Below, piece after piece: positions 8,510 to 17,556 of a stretch of 64,000 nucleotides of DNA. The position numbers were made by a program, and so were the translations under genes. Every line of letters begins with the position of its first letter. The stretch's first letter is position 1. The notes under the pieces are model-generated. The model was not told where the DNA came from. It did no database searches and was given only the letters and a program-made list of their open reading frames with translations. This DNA comes from Rhodanobacter sp. (lineage in GTDB: Bacteria; Pseudomonadota; Gammaproteobacteria; Xanthomonadales; Rhodanobacteraceae): contig JASBTI010000034.1 of the NCBI GenBank assembly GCA_030148505.1, forward strand, positions 1-64,000, written 5' to 3'.

Positions 8510-10141
8510 TCATTTGTCGGGGAGCTGCGCCAGCTCGGGGATATGCTCGGCATAGCGCCGCCAGCGTCCCACTGAGCGGGTATGGATCGGCTGGCGTGCT
8601 TGCCACAGGCTGGCGGTACCGATGGCGGTGGTAGGGTAAACGTCGCCGAGGCCGAAAAAGTCGCGCGTCGGCAACGCCAGCCAGGCCGACAACGCGGCGA
8701 AGCAGGCCGCAGGGTCGGCCGTCAATTGCTCGTAGGGTACGCGATAAATCGATGCCGGGTAACGGGTTGTCCAATGTTTCATCAGTCGCCGCGAGCCGTG
8801 GATGAAGGCCGCGATATCGGCAAAATCATAGGCGAACCCCTGGGTTCCCGGCTGAAAGGACTGCATCCACAGCGACAATGCGTTGTCGCGCGCGTTACGC
8901 TCGCAATAGACGATGCGTGCCTGCGGAAACATGCGCAGGATCAGGTCCACATGCATGAAGTTGTGTGGCTGCTTGTCAATGAACCAGTGGGCGTCCGAAT
9001 CGTCCTGCCGCAATTGCGCGGCATATTGATTTGTCGCCGTGGCAAGGCGGGCATGGTAGTCATCCGCCGTACCCGACATCTGTTCCGCCAACATCGGCAG
9101 CCACGGCAGTTCACCGCGGTGACATACCTCGGGGTGGCGAGCCAGCCTTTGGGCGAGCAGCGTCGTGCCTGAGCGCGGCGCACCGACAATGAATACCGGT
9201 ATCCAGTCGATGCGGCCTTCGTGAGCAGCCACGGGGAGATGGCGCGCGAGTCGCGCCTCGACGCTGCGCCGCCATTGCTTGCGCGGCCAGCGCGCTGTGG
9301 CGTTCACGCAGGTGTTGGCCTCGCGCCAATAGCGTGCGGCAGCAGCATATTCACCGATATCGTCATGCGCCTTGCCCATGGCGAATAGCAGGGATGTTCG
9401 CGCCTGCGCACTCAAGTCGGCTTGTTGCAGGCAGGCGTCGAACAGGGCGAAGTCGGGGTGCTCGCGGCTCGCATAACGCTGCAGGTCGGCCAAGCCCTGG
9501 GGTACCTGCCATTCAACGGCCCTGGCGCTGTTGGCGATGGCGAATTCGCGGCGCCGACGGGACAGTTCAAATTGTCCGAGCTGGGACAGTAGCATCCCGG
9601 CGTAGGCATACAGTCGCGGATCCCTCGATCCCTCGGCGATCTCCGCTTCGCAGATGTCGGACGCATCCTGCTTGCGTTCGCAGTCATCGAGTAATTCGAT
9701 GGCGCGAATGACCTGTTCGGGATCATGGCCTGGGTGCCGGAACAAACTTCGCATGACGTCGGCGAGGGCGGCCATCCGGCCTTGCCCCTTCAACACCCCC
9801 GTCAGCAAAAAGGCGGCGGCTGCATGATCCGGATTGTCGGCGAGTACGGCACGCAGCAGCGCTTCTGCGCGTTCTCCGGCGTCGCTCTCCAGCAGCACGC
9901 CGGCAAGGGCCAGTCGCACTTCCGTGGATCTAGGATGTGCGGATACGGCGGCGCTGAGTACCCGCAGCGCCACCGTGATATTTCCGCGCAGAACGAGTTC
10001 CTGGGCACAGGCAAGCCAGTGCTCCTCACCGCCGCCAGCGAGGGTATCGAGCAAGCTGGCGCAACTGCCATCACTATTGTCGTAGGTCATCAACGCAACC
10101 TGTGCAAGCGTCGCTGAAGCGCCATCTCGTGGGGTCGCCAT
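8510..10141 (-). CDS. TPR-repeat sulfotransferase (ST-B)
   Basis: A 543-residue cytoplasmic protein. The first 310 or so residues are TPR-like helices (RSTEVRLALAGVLLESDAGE). The sulfotransferase domain follows, with GAPRSGTTLLAQRLARHP near residue 320, the GE of CHRGELPWLP as probable catalytic base, FIDKQPHN, and a 3'-phosphate segment CERNARDNALSLWMQ in which the usual RDP is RNARD. It ends RQPIHTRSVGRWRRY, a C-terminal motif shared with ST-D, ST-E and ST-F. Its ATG lies five bases after the stop of ST-C, so the two are probably translationally coupled. An internal Met 17 codons later is an alternative start. Acceptor unknown. Confidence 0.83.
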   Translation of the reverse strand: MATPRDGASATLAQVALMTYDNSDGSCASLLDTLAGGGEEHWLACAQELVLRGNITVALRVLSAAVSAHPRSTEVRLALAGVLLESDAGERAEALLRAVLADNPDHAAAAFLLTGVLKGQGRMAALADVMRSLFRHPGHDPEQVIRAIELLDDCERKQDASDICEAEIAEGSRDPRLYAYAGMLLSQLGQFELSRRRREFAIANSARAVEWQVPQGLADLQRYASREHPDFALFDACLQQADLSAQARTSLLFAMGKAHDDIGEYAAAARYWREANTCVNATARWPRKQWRRSVEARLARHLPVAAHEGRIDWIPVFIVGAPRSGTTLLAQRLARHPEVCHRGELPWLPMLAEQMSGTADDYHARLATATNQYAAQLRQDDSDAHWFIDKQPHNFMHVDLILRMFPQARIVYCERNARDNALSLWMQSFQPGTQGFAYDFADIAAFIHGSRRLMKHWTTRYPASIYRVPYEQLTADPAACFAALSAWLALPTRDFFGLGDVYPTTAIGTASLWQARQPIHTRSVGRWRRYAEHIPELAQLPDK

Positions 10142-10146
10142 CTCGC

Positions 10147-11721
10147 TCAGCCTTGCCAGCCAGGCAGACCGAGAGCCCTGCGCAGCGGATCAAGCAAGGC
10201 GCCATAATGCGCCGTTCGTGCGGTGTCTTTGCGTAGGGGTTGACGTACCTGGGTCGCGCTGGGCGAACGCACTTCACGGGTAATTTCATGAAAACGCAGG
10301 CAAGCTTCTTCGAAAGGCAACTCGCAGAACGCCAGCAGTCGGCGTATCTGAGCCGAGGGGTCCGCCAGCATGGCTTCGTAATCATGCTGCAGGACGCGAT
10401 CCGGAGACAGACCGCTCCAATGCTGCAGGCTGCGATCACAGTCGCGCCAGAAACTTGCCAGATCCTCGAAATCACGCGCGTACTCGTTGTTGTCCATGCG
10501 CTGGCGGTAGCACGAAAAGCACGTCTCTAATGGGTCGCGGCGGCAACCGATGATATGCGCTCCCGGCAACATCGCCCGGATCGCGCCTATATAAATCCAG
10601 TTGCCCGGCAGCTTGTCGGTAAACAAGGGCCGTTCGCGCCGCCAATGCGCAGTGCGCGACAGGTAGCGCTGGCCTAGACGCTCCCAGTCCGCGGGCTCCA
10701 TCGCGTTGACCCAGCGCGGAAACGGCATATTGCGCCGCCGCGACTCCTCGGCGAGCACCTGGGGCAGATCCGCCAGCTCGCCGGCGCCCTGTACCGTCGA
10801 ATGCGAAGCCAGAATCTGCTCGACGAGCGTCGACCCCGAGCGCGGCAGGCCGACGATGAAGATGACCTCGCGACCCAAATCTTCAGTGGCATTGACGGGG
10901 ATTGGCGTAAAGGCCTCAGGGAGCGCATTGCTCGCCGCCGAATAGCCGGTGCGCTTCCATTTCTGGCGCTGCCTCGCCCGGGCATTGGCTTGCCGCAAGG
11001 CATCGAGTGCATCGCTATAGCGGCGGTTGTCGTCGAATGCCTTGGCCAAGGCAAAGCCGATGGCGATCAGATCGTCTGCCGTGGCCGCAGGTTGTCGCAG
11101 TGCAGCCTGCATCTGAAGAATGTCGTTTTCGTCCAGGCGCAGGGTTTTCAGATCGGCCAAACCCCACCAGGCCATCCCGGCCCATGGACGTTCGGCAATC
11201 ATCTGACGATAGGTGCTGGCCGCTGCGACGACATCGCCGCGCATCCGTAACAGGTCGGCCAGCAGCGCCCGCGCATCCATGTGATCGGCCGCCAAATCCA
11301 CCGCGCGCTGCAAGGCCGGCACGGCCTCTTCGTTGCGTACGCAGCGTGTAAGCATGACGCCAAGGTTGTACCAGGCATCCGCCATGTCGGGTTGCAATTC
11401 ACAAGTCAGCCGCAACGTTGTCACGGCCGCATCGTATTGGCCTGCCTGGCCCAGCAAGGTGCCCAAGGTATTGTGGTAGACCGGATCGCCGGGGCGCTTC
11501 GCCAGTGCGCGGCGCATGCAGCTTATCGCGTCCTGATGCTGCCCTCGCATCCCGTGGATTCCGGCCTGCATGCGCAGCGCCTCGGGATGCTCACGCTGTG
11601 CGGCCGGCAGCTCGGCAAGCTGGCGGTCTGCCTCGTCCACGCGCCCTGCATCGAGAGCCGTCGCGACAGCCGTCATGCAGCTCGCCGCTTGCTGACTCAA
11701 CCCTTCCAATCGTGGTGTCAT
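10147..11721 (-). CDS. TPR-repeat sulfotransferase (ST-C)
   Basis: A 524-residue cytoplasmic protein with well-formed TPR repeats over about residues 20-230 (ADAWYNLGVMLTRCVRNEEA). The sulfotransferase domain has GLPRSGSTLVEQILASHS near residue 290, GE in GAGELADLP, TDKLPGNW, and CRRDPLETCFSCYRQ. The C-terminus SATQVRQPLRKDTARTAHY matches the family. The start ATG 11721 was chosen because GGAG lies just upstream. The ORF track extends 72 residues further, but that stretch is basic, low in structure and unlike the family. It is the first gene of an ST-C/ST-B pair that diverges from TBDR2 across about 700 bp. Confidence 0.85.
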   Translation of the reverse strand: MTPRLEGLSQQAASCMTAVATALDAGRVDEADRQLAELPAAQREHPEALRMQAGIHGMRGQHQDAISCMRRALAKRPGDPVYHNTLGTLLGQAGQYDAAVTTLRLTCELQPDMADAWYNLGVMLTRCVRNEEAVPALQRAVDLAADHMDARALLADLLRMRGDVVAAASTYRQMIAERPWAGMAWWGLADLKTLRLDENDILQMQAALRQPAATADDLIAIGFALAKAFDDNRRYSDALDALRQANARARQRQKWKRTGYSAASNALPEAFTPIPVNATEDLGREVIFIVGLPRSGSTLVEQILASHSTVQGAGELADLPQVLAEESRRRNMPFPRWVNAMEPADWERLGQRYLSRTAHWRRERPLFTDKLPGNWIYIGAIRAMLPGAHIIGCRRDPLETCFSCYRQRMDNNEYARDFEDLASFWRDCDRSLQHWSGLSPDRVLQHDYEAMLADPSAQIRRLLAFCELPFEEACLRFHEITREVRSPSATQVRQPLRKDTARTAHYGALLDPLRRALGLPGWQG

Positions 11722-12173
11722 CCGGTCTCCAAGATTTCGCCGCCCCATGCCTACGCGCGACTTCTTCGTGGCGCAGGTAACGTCAGCAATCCGCATCTCG
11801 CCGCCGCACTGGTGTTGGCTACAGGTGGCCATTATGCCCGCTCGTCGGTGGCGAAAGGGTTGGGGGCATTGATGAGCTGCACGTCGCCATCGCTTTCGGT
11901 GCCTCGGGTCCACAGCGCCAGTCTTACTACCGGACAATCGGTAGCCCGACGTCGACTCCGAAGGCCTGACTTGGTCGACAAGAGGGAGTTCTGACTGCGC
12001 GCACCGCCGAGGAGGCCTTCGAAGACTGATCGCTAAATCTTGCGGCTGCGAGGAGACAATGACGATCTTGCGGGGAGATCCCCGAAGAAGGCCGATTTAT
12101 TAGTGCCGAACCGCAGTAAATTTCGCATTGTTGAGCGCATCAATTTGCGATTATACGCAAATAATAACGGGTG

Positions 12174-12201
12174 TTGACTTTTTGTTACGCGACTGTTTAG
12201 T
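12174..12201 (+). promoter_or_regulatory. Candidate TBDR2 promoter element shared with TBDR3
   Basis: TTGACT (12174-12179) is followed 16 bases later by TTTAGT. The surrounding TGTTGACTTTTTGTTAC (12172-12188) matches 16 of 17 bases at 21404-21420 upstream of TBDR3. The distance from TTGACT to the start codon is 252 bp here and 255 bp there. The -10 box is weak, so the element could also be a regulator site. Confidence 0.45.
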
Positions 12202-12328
12202 CTCGAGGTCGCTGAACAACGTCTCCGGATACTTGGCAATACGCAAGATATCGTCCACAGGGGCGCAAATATTCGTTGACTTGTAAATCAGCAAAAACGG
12301 GGAAGTAACTTTCTGCGGTTATTAATGC

Positions 12329-12377
12329 GTACCTGCCTTTGAGGCACTAGGTACCTAACACTTTTAGTGTTTTTTTT
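12329..12377 (+). promoter_or_regulatory. Tandem leader hairpins, second one terminator-like (possible attenuator)
   Basis: Hairpin 1 pairs GTACC-TGCCT with AGGCA-CTA-GGTAC (12329-12354, CTA bulged). Hairpin 2 pairs AACACT with AGTGTT around TTT (12357-12371) and runs straight into six more T residues. It lies about 49 nt before the TBDR2 start codon, downstream of the presumed promoter, where it could end or modulate leader transcription. Confidence 0.45.
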
Positions 12378-12425
12378 AATCGTAAATTCAAGATATCACG
12401 AGATAAATCGTGCTGGGGAGCCGTT

Positions 12426-15400
12426 ATGTCCATAAAGCGTCAAAGTTATACCAATCTCAGAAAATCCGGGCTGGTGCGCCGCACTGCCTTGACGGTGGCG
12501 GTGACCGCCGCGCTTGCCATGACGGGCCAGGTAGCTGCCCAGTCCACTACGGGTACGATCTTCGGTACGGCCCCAGTGGCCGCCGGCGAAACGGTACTTA
12601 TCACCAACAACTCAGGCATTTCACGTGAAGTGGCGGTGGACGGTGCAGGTCAGTTTCGCGCCGGCAACATGCCCACTGGCGTCTACACGGTCACCTTGAA
12701 GAAAGATGGTGCTGTCGTGGACTCGCGCAAAGGCATCGCGCTGGCGCCCAACGCCGGTTCCTCGGTTTCGTTCGTCGCCAAGCCCACGACCGAAATGTCC
12801 GCCGTCACCGTTACCGCCGGCGTGCTTCCGGCTATCGATGTAACCAGCGTCAACTCGAGTACGGTCATTACGGCGAAGCAACTGCTGCAGTTGCCACTCC
12901 AGCAAAGTGCAGAGGCCATCGCACTGCTGGCGCCGAATACGGCCCAAGGTGCCGGTGCCTACTTTGGTAATCTGGTGTCCTTCGGTGGTTCGGGCGTAGC
13001 TGAGAATTCCTACTACGTCAACGGCTTTTCCACGGGCGACCCGTTCAAGAACCTCGGTGGCTTCCAGCTGCCTTACGGCGCGATCTCCCAACAGGAAACC
13101 CTGAGCGGTGGTTATGGCGCTAAGTACGGTCGTTCCGACGGCGGCGTAATCAACCAGATCGGCAAGAGCGGCACTGATCAGTGGCATTTTGGTGCCCTGT
13201 ATAGCATTGCTCCCGAGTCCTGGTCCGATAGCGTGGACAACCTTAATTATCCAAGCATCAGTCTCACCGCTCCGTATGCCCTCGCTGACCCGACCCTGCC
13301 GGGTACGCTTTACAGCTATGGCGGTAAGACCAACAGCTCAGAAGAGATCAACTCAGCCTATGTCAGCGGCCCGTTGATCAAGGATAAACTGTTCTTTTTC
13401 CTGGGGGTTGAGCACAAAAGGACCCACGGCACCAGTGTGTCCAACATCACGGATGGCCGCTTGCGGGAGTACAGCGACAACACCACCCGCTATTACGGCA
13501 AGGTCAACTGGAATATCGACAACAACAACACCTTGGAAGCGACGGTTCTCGACCAAAAGCAGACCAATGGCACGGGATCGACGTATAACTTCGACTACAA
13601 CACCTTTCAGCGCGGTGCCTTTATCACCCACAACGACAAGGTGCACAACGATGCGCGGTTCCTGATCGCCCACTACACCAGCTATATCAGCGACAACGCC
13701 ACCTTAAGCGTGTTGTGGGGTAAGGGTACGTTCAGTAATCCGACCCAACTGGGCAATCCAAGCACCCTGCCGCGTATCCTCGGTGGCAGATACCAAAATC
13801 CAGCGTTCTGGGCCGCGGGCACGAACCCGAACACCGGTATCACCAATAGTCAGACCAATACCTATGTCGGTTCGCCCGACGCCGCCGATGGCACTCATGG
13901 CCTGCGTGTCGACTTCAGCTACCAGCTGGACAGCCATTTGCTTGGCGTAGGTATCGACAACATGAACTACAGCGCGCATGACCAGGGGCGTCTGACCTCG
14001 GGGCCGAACTACTTCTGGTACTACCGTCCCGGCGGCACCACGGTACGCAAGTACTCGATCTTCGACACTACCAGCATGACAACCAGCCAGAAGGCGTTCT
14101 ACTTGCAGGATATCTGGCAGGTCGCGCAGAACGTCCAGTTGAACATCGGCGTGCGTAATGAGCACTACATCAACAACAACGATCTGGGCCAGGCCTTTGT
14201 CGACATGAAGAACCAGTGGGAGCCGCGCATCGGCGCCAGCTGGGATGTCAACGGAGACTCGACGTTCAAGGTCTATGGCAACCTGGGCCGTTATTACTTG
14301 GCGCTACCCAACAGCGTAGCCAAGCGTGCTGCCAACCGTTCCACCTACGTCGAGACCTGGTACAGCTACACGGGTATCGATCCAACCACCGGTGTGCCGA
14401 CTGGCTTGGCTGTGACACGTCCACAGTATTCGCCGGATGGCGAGGTGGGTACCCCGAAAGATCCCGGGCAGGTGGCCGCGTCCAATCTGCGTCCGCAGTA
14501 CATCGATGAGCTGATCGTCGGCTTCGACAAGCAGTTGAACGAAAAGTGGGTGTACGGCGCCAAGGCGATGTACCGCAAGTTGGGCACGGTAATTGATGAT
14601 GAATGTTCGCCCGGCCAGATTGCCGCCAAGATGACCAAGATGGGTCTGGACCCGAACCAGTACTATGACTCGCTCTACGGTGCCGCCTACTGCCGCCTGA
14701 TCAATCCGGGTCAGAGCAACAGCTTGTCCTTGAAGAAGGCAGACGGCACCTATACCAGCGTCACCATGACTCAGGCCGACTGGGGCTATCTGCAGAAGCC
14801 GAAGCGCAATTACACGTCGCTGAACCTGTATCTGGAGCATCCATTTGATGGCAAGTGGTACGGTCGCGTGGACTACACCTTGACCAACGCCAACGGCAAC
14901 ACCGCAGGTCAGACCCGACCGGACTTCGGCCAGGCCGATATCTCGAAGACCGAAGACTGGGATTCCTGGCAGCTAATGGCCGGCGCGAATGGCCAGCTGA
15001 TGAACAGCCGCAAGCACGTGCTGCGCATGTTTGGTGCCTATCAGCTCACCCCGGAGTGGCTGGTCTCGGCCACGGCGCTGATGCAGTCCGGCGTGGCTGA
15101 GGAGTGTCTGGGCTATTTCGGTGCGGGTTTGACCGATCCGACGGGTTATGGTCCGAACTACCACTTCTGTGCGGGCAAGGAGATTCACCCGGGCTACCAG
15201 CACACACCGTGGACACACACGCTCAACCTCGGTGTGCGGTATACACCGAACTTCGCCGACAAGAAGCTGGCATTCAAGGTTGACATTTACAACGTGTTCA
15301 ACGAGCAGAAGGCGACCCAAACAGATCCTGGGTTCGCGGCCGGCAGCGGTAACACTTCGTATTCCACGGCGGATTACATCGTATCGAACACCTTCCATAT

Positions 15401-15458
15401 CCCGATCTCTCGCGAGATGCCGCGGTATGTTCGCTTCTCGGTGTCGTACGACTACTAA
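12426..15458 (+). CDS. Oar-like TonB-dependent receptor (TBDR2)
   Basis: A 1010-residue outer-membrane receptor. A long signal peptide (about 38 residues, including KSGLVRRTALTVAVTAALA) ends near VAAQSTTG. A carboxypeptidase-regulatory-like beta domain follows (GTIFGTAPVAAGETVLI, about residues 40-115), as in Oar proteins. The plug contains LPLQQSAEAIALLAPN and YGAKYGRSDGGVINQIGK, and the large barrel ends RYVRFSVSYDY. GGGGAG precedes the ATG. It is strongly similar to TBDR3 over its whole length, so the two are duplicates. It diverges from the ST-C/ST-B pair and has a terminator directly behind it, so it is probably transcribed alone. Ligand unknown. Confidence 0.9.
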   Translation: MSIKRQSYTNLRKSGLVRRTALTVAVTAALAMTGQVAAQSTTGTIFGTAPVAAGETVLITNNSGISREVAVDGAGQFRAGNMPTGVYTVTLKKDGAVVDSRKGIALAPNAGSSVSFVAKPTTEMSAVTVTAGVLPAIDVTSVNSSTVITAKQLLQLPLQQSAEAIALLAPNTAQGAGAYFGNLVSFGGSGVAENSYYVNGFSTGDPFKNLGGFQLPYGAISQQETLSGGYGAKYGRSDGGVINQIGKSGTDQWHFGALYSIAPESWSDSVDNLNYPSISLTAPYALADPTLPGTLYSYGGKTNSSEEINSAYVSGPLIKDKLFFFLGVEHKRTHGTSVSNITDGRLREYSDNTTRYYGKVNWNIDNNNTLEATVLDQKQTNGTGSTYNFDYNTFQRGAFITHNDKVHNDARFLIAHYTSYISDNATLSVLWGKGTFSNPTQLGNPSTLPRILGGRYQNPAFWAAGTNPNTGITNSQTNTYVGSPDAADGTHGLRVDFSYQLDSHLLGVGIDNMNYSAHDQGRLTSGPNYFWYYRPGGTTVRKYSIFDTTSMTTSQKAFYLQDIWQVAQNVQLNIGVRNEHYINNNDLGQAFVDMKNQWEPRIGASWDVNGDSTFKVYGNLGRYYLALPNSVAKRAANRSTYVETWYSYTGIDPTTGVPTGLAVTRPQYSPDGEVGTPKDPGQVAASNLRPQYIDELIVGFDKQLNEKWVYGAKAMYRKLGTVIDDECSPGQIAAKMTKMGLDPNQYYDSLYGAAYCRLINPGQSNSLSLKKADGTYTSVTMTQADWGYLQKPKRNYTSLNLYLEHPFDGKWYGRVDYTLTNANGNTAGQTRPDFGQADISKTEDWDSWQLMAGANGQLMNSRKHVLRMFGAYQLTPEWLVSATALMQSGVAEECLGYFGAGLTDPTGYGPNYHFCAGKEIHPGYQHTPWTHTLNLGVRYTPNFADKKLAFKVDIYNVFNEQKATQTDPGFAAGSGNTSYSTADYIVSNTFHIPISREMPRYVRFSVSYDY

Positions 15459-15485
15459 TCGCAGTGGCTGCTACGTGAGCAACTA

Positions 15486-15515
15486 GAACCACCGGCCTCG
15501 CGGCCGGTGGTTCTC
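15486..15515 (+). terminator. Terminator after TBDR2
   Basis: GAACCACCGGCC and GGCCGGTGGTTC form a 12-bp stem with a TCGC-type loop, followed by a short pyrimidine run (TCTCTT). It lies 28 bases after the TBDR2 stop and upstream of the convergent ST-D end. Confidence 0.65.
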
Positions 15516-15752
15516 TTGGCACCCAACAACGCATCCTGCGTCTCGGGACAATGAGTTCGCTTGGGCCGGGAGAAGTCGGTACCACGGGTCGTTCGATGAG
15601 CCCCGCAGCCACGGCTACAAACGCTTTCGTCTGGAGAAAATGGCCACACAGCTGGCCGCTACGTTTTGGAAGAGGCTGGTGCACAGAAACGCTGGCCAAG
15701 CTTCCGTCAGGTAATGGAGTTGCAAGCGGCATCCATCGGGCGGGCTGAAACA

Positions 15753-17372
15753 TTAAGCCGACGGCACCTGGGTACATGCTTCTGCAAGCGCCAGTTGCAG
15801 CGGCTCAAGCTGTGCTTCGTAGTGTCGCCACTCGCCGAGACTGCGGGTGTGGACCGCTTCGCGAACCTGTGCGCTGCTGGGTGTGGCTACCGGTGCCGCG
15901 TTGCGTTCCGGGTGCAGGCAGTGCTCCTCAAGCTCCAGTCCGCAGTGCGCCAGAACCCCGCGCAGCGTCGTTTCCGTGTCGGTAACCAGCGCAGTGTAGG
16001 AAACGTCCAGCATCGCATTGGGGAATGCGCTGCGCCAGTGCGCGGTGAGTCGGACGTACTGCGTGTAGTAGTGGGCCAGTGACGGCATGTCGTAGCTATA
16101 TGCCGAAGCAGGACCGAGCATCGCCTTGAGATTGGAGAAACAGGTGTCCATCGGCTCGCGGACCATGTGCAGGATAGGTGCATGCGGTAGCGCGCGGTGG
16201 ATGAAAGGGACCATCCGCACGTTGATCGGCAGTTTGTCGATGTAGTAACGGCGTCCTTGTGCGCGCCATTGCGTCTGCATCAGATAGCGCCTGCCCCATT
16301 CCGCGAAATCAACGATCGGGCTGCGCTCGAGCGCTTTCAGCATGCCTTGCACACCACTTGCAGGAACGTCGGACATCCACAGCAACTGGCGCCGAAAGTC
16401 ATTGATTTCGCCTGCGGAAACAACTTGCGAGTGGCTGGAAATCATGCGATCAAGCAAGGTCGTGCCCGAACGCGGCATGCCAACGATGAAGATCGGGACA
16501 GGACCGACAAAAGCAGTACGCGTCCCGATAGACGCCGTACCGATGGCCTGCGACGCGCGGATAAGCGCTTCAGTCACCGCACTTTCGCCGGCTTCGTCAT
16601 ACGGACTGAGTGCGTGCATCAGCGCGTTGCTGGCTGCCAGTGCTGGCCATGCCTCGGCATACCGGCCAAGGTCGTCAAGCTCCTTGAACCGCGCGGACTC
16701 GAAGTTGGCCCGCGCAAAGCGGTCCGTCGGTAACGAGCTATTCGCCGGGATGCGCCGCAGCTGCGCTTGCAAGGTGTCGAGGTGGTTGCTTGCCGGTGTC
16801 TGCCTGCGCAGATTGGCCTGCGCCACCGCGGCGTCGCCGGAATCAGGCCAGCGATGCAGGTAATCCTGAAGCACGGTATCGGCTTGCCTGATGTCTCCGG
16901 TGTACTGACACAGCATCGCATGCAGGTAGAGCGCGTCCGGCGTGTCGACCCCTGCCGCCAGCGCCTGCTCCATCAGCGCCTTCGCCGACGCCATTTCGCC
17001 GAACATCCAGCGCAATTGGGCCTGGCTGGCCAGCATGGGGGCTGACAGTTGGCGCTTCATCGCAGGGTGATCCATGCAGGCGCGCGCAGCCACGATTTCC
17101 CCGTTGAAGTACAACTGGCGTATCAACTCGACGATCAGTTGAATATCGTCGGGCAGCGTGTTCGCGACCTGCAGCAAGTGATGGAGAGAGGCGCGCAACC
17201 GGCCGCGTTGACGTATCACGCCGGCGAGCTCGACGCGCGCGTGGGCATCGTGCGGGGTCAGCTGCAGCAAAGACTCGAGTGTCGCCTGCGCTGCATCCAG
17301 CAGGCCTGCCGCCAGGTACTGGCTGGCGCGACGGCGAAGACGGCTCTCTGTGGAAATCACATCGGTGGTCAT
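15753..17372 (-). CDS. TPR-repeat sulfotransferase (ST-D)
   Basis: A 539-residue cytoplasmic protein, close paralog of ST-E and ST-F. TPR-like helices occupy about residues 1-250 (LDAAQATLESLLQLTPHD). The sulfotransferase domain has GMPRSGTTLLDRMISSHS near residue 298, catalytic GE in SAGEINDF, IDKLPINVRMVPF, VREPMDTCFSNLKAM, and the C-terminal SSAQVREAVHTRSLGEW. It is the last of three tandem minus-strand genes, 184 bp after ST-E, and converges on TBDR2. CAGG is the only weak ribosome site, but the N-terminus aligns with ST-F. All core PAPS-binding motifs are intact, so it should be active on an unknown acceptor. Confidence 0.85.
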   Translation of the reverse strand: MTTDVISTESRLRRRASQYLAAGLLDAAQATLESLLQLTPHDAHARVELAGVIRQRGRLRASLHHLLQVANTLPDDIQLIVELIRQLYFNGEIVAARACMDHPAMKRQLSAPMLASQAQLRWMFGEMASAKALMEQALAAGVDTPDALYLHAMLCQYTGDIRQADTVLQDYLHRWPDSGDAAVAQANLRRQTPASNHLDTLQAQLRRIPANSSLPTDRFARANFESARFKELDDLGRYAEAWPALAASNALMHALSPYDEAGESAVTEALIRASQAIGTASIGTRTAFVGPVPIFIVGMPRSGTTLLDRMISSHSQVVSAGEINDFRRQLLWMSDVPASGVQGMLKALERSPIVDFAEWGRRYLMQTQWRAQGRRYYIDKLPINVRMVPFIHRALPHAPILHMVREPMDTCFSNLKAMLGPASAYSYDMPSLAHYYTQYVRLTAHWRSAFPNAMLDVSYTALVTDTETTLRGVLAHCGLELEEHCLHPERNAAPVATPSSAQVREAVHTRSLGEWRHYEAQLEPLQLALAEACTQVPSA

Positions 17373-17556
17373 CGATTTTCGATACCTGTTCTGGTTGCTG
17401 CAAAGCCTATGTCAGCGAAGGGCGGGCTCGATATGCCAGACCGAGATCTCCCGCTGCTGGACACGTCGTAGCCATGGCAGGTCGCGGCGCGCTCCGCGAT
17501 ATGCGTAACGCGTGTGACCCGGGCCGGCATCGTCGTGGCGGTGCCGACAAGAGCTT

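Larger units (their letters stand above)
11722..12425. other. 704-bp divergent regulatory region between ST-C and TBDR2
   Basis: No convincing gene is present; the 68-codon minus-strand ORF at 12033-12239 lies across the TBDR2 promoter element. The right half is AT-rich. It holds the TTGACT element (12174) shared with TBDR3 and two stacked hairpins near 12329-12377. The promoter of ST-C must lie at the left end, but no clear boxes are visible. Confidence 0.5.

Noticed and set aside
12033-12239. 68-codon minus-strand ORF in the TBDR2 upstream region
   Set aside because: It covers the conserved TTGACT element on the other strand, is Arg/Ser-rich, and has no ribosome site.
17373-17556. 53-codon ORF in the ST-E/ST-D gap (MPARVTRVTHIAERAATCHGYDVSS...) as a peptide precursor
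   Set aside because: One Tyr next to Asp is present, but there is no ribosome site and the frame runs into the start of ST-D. I could not support it.
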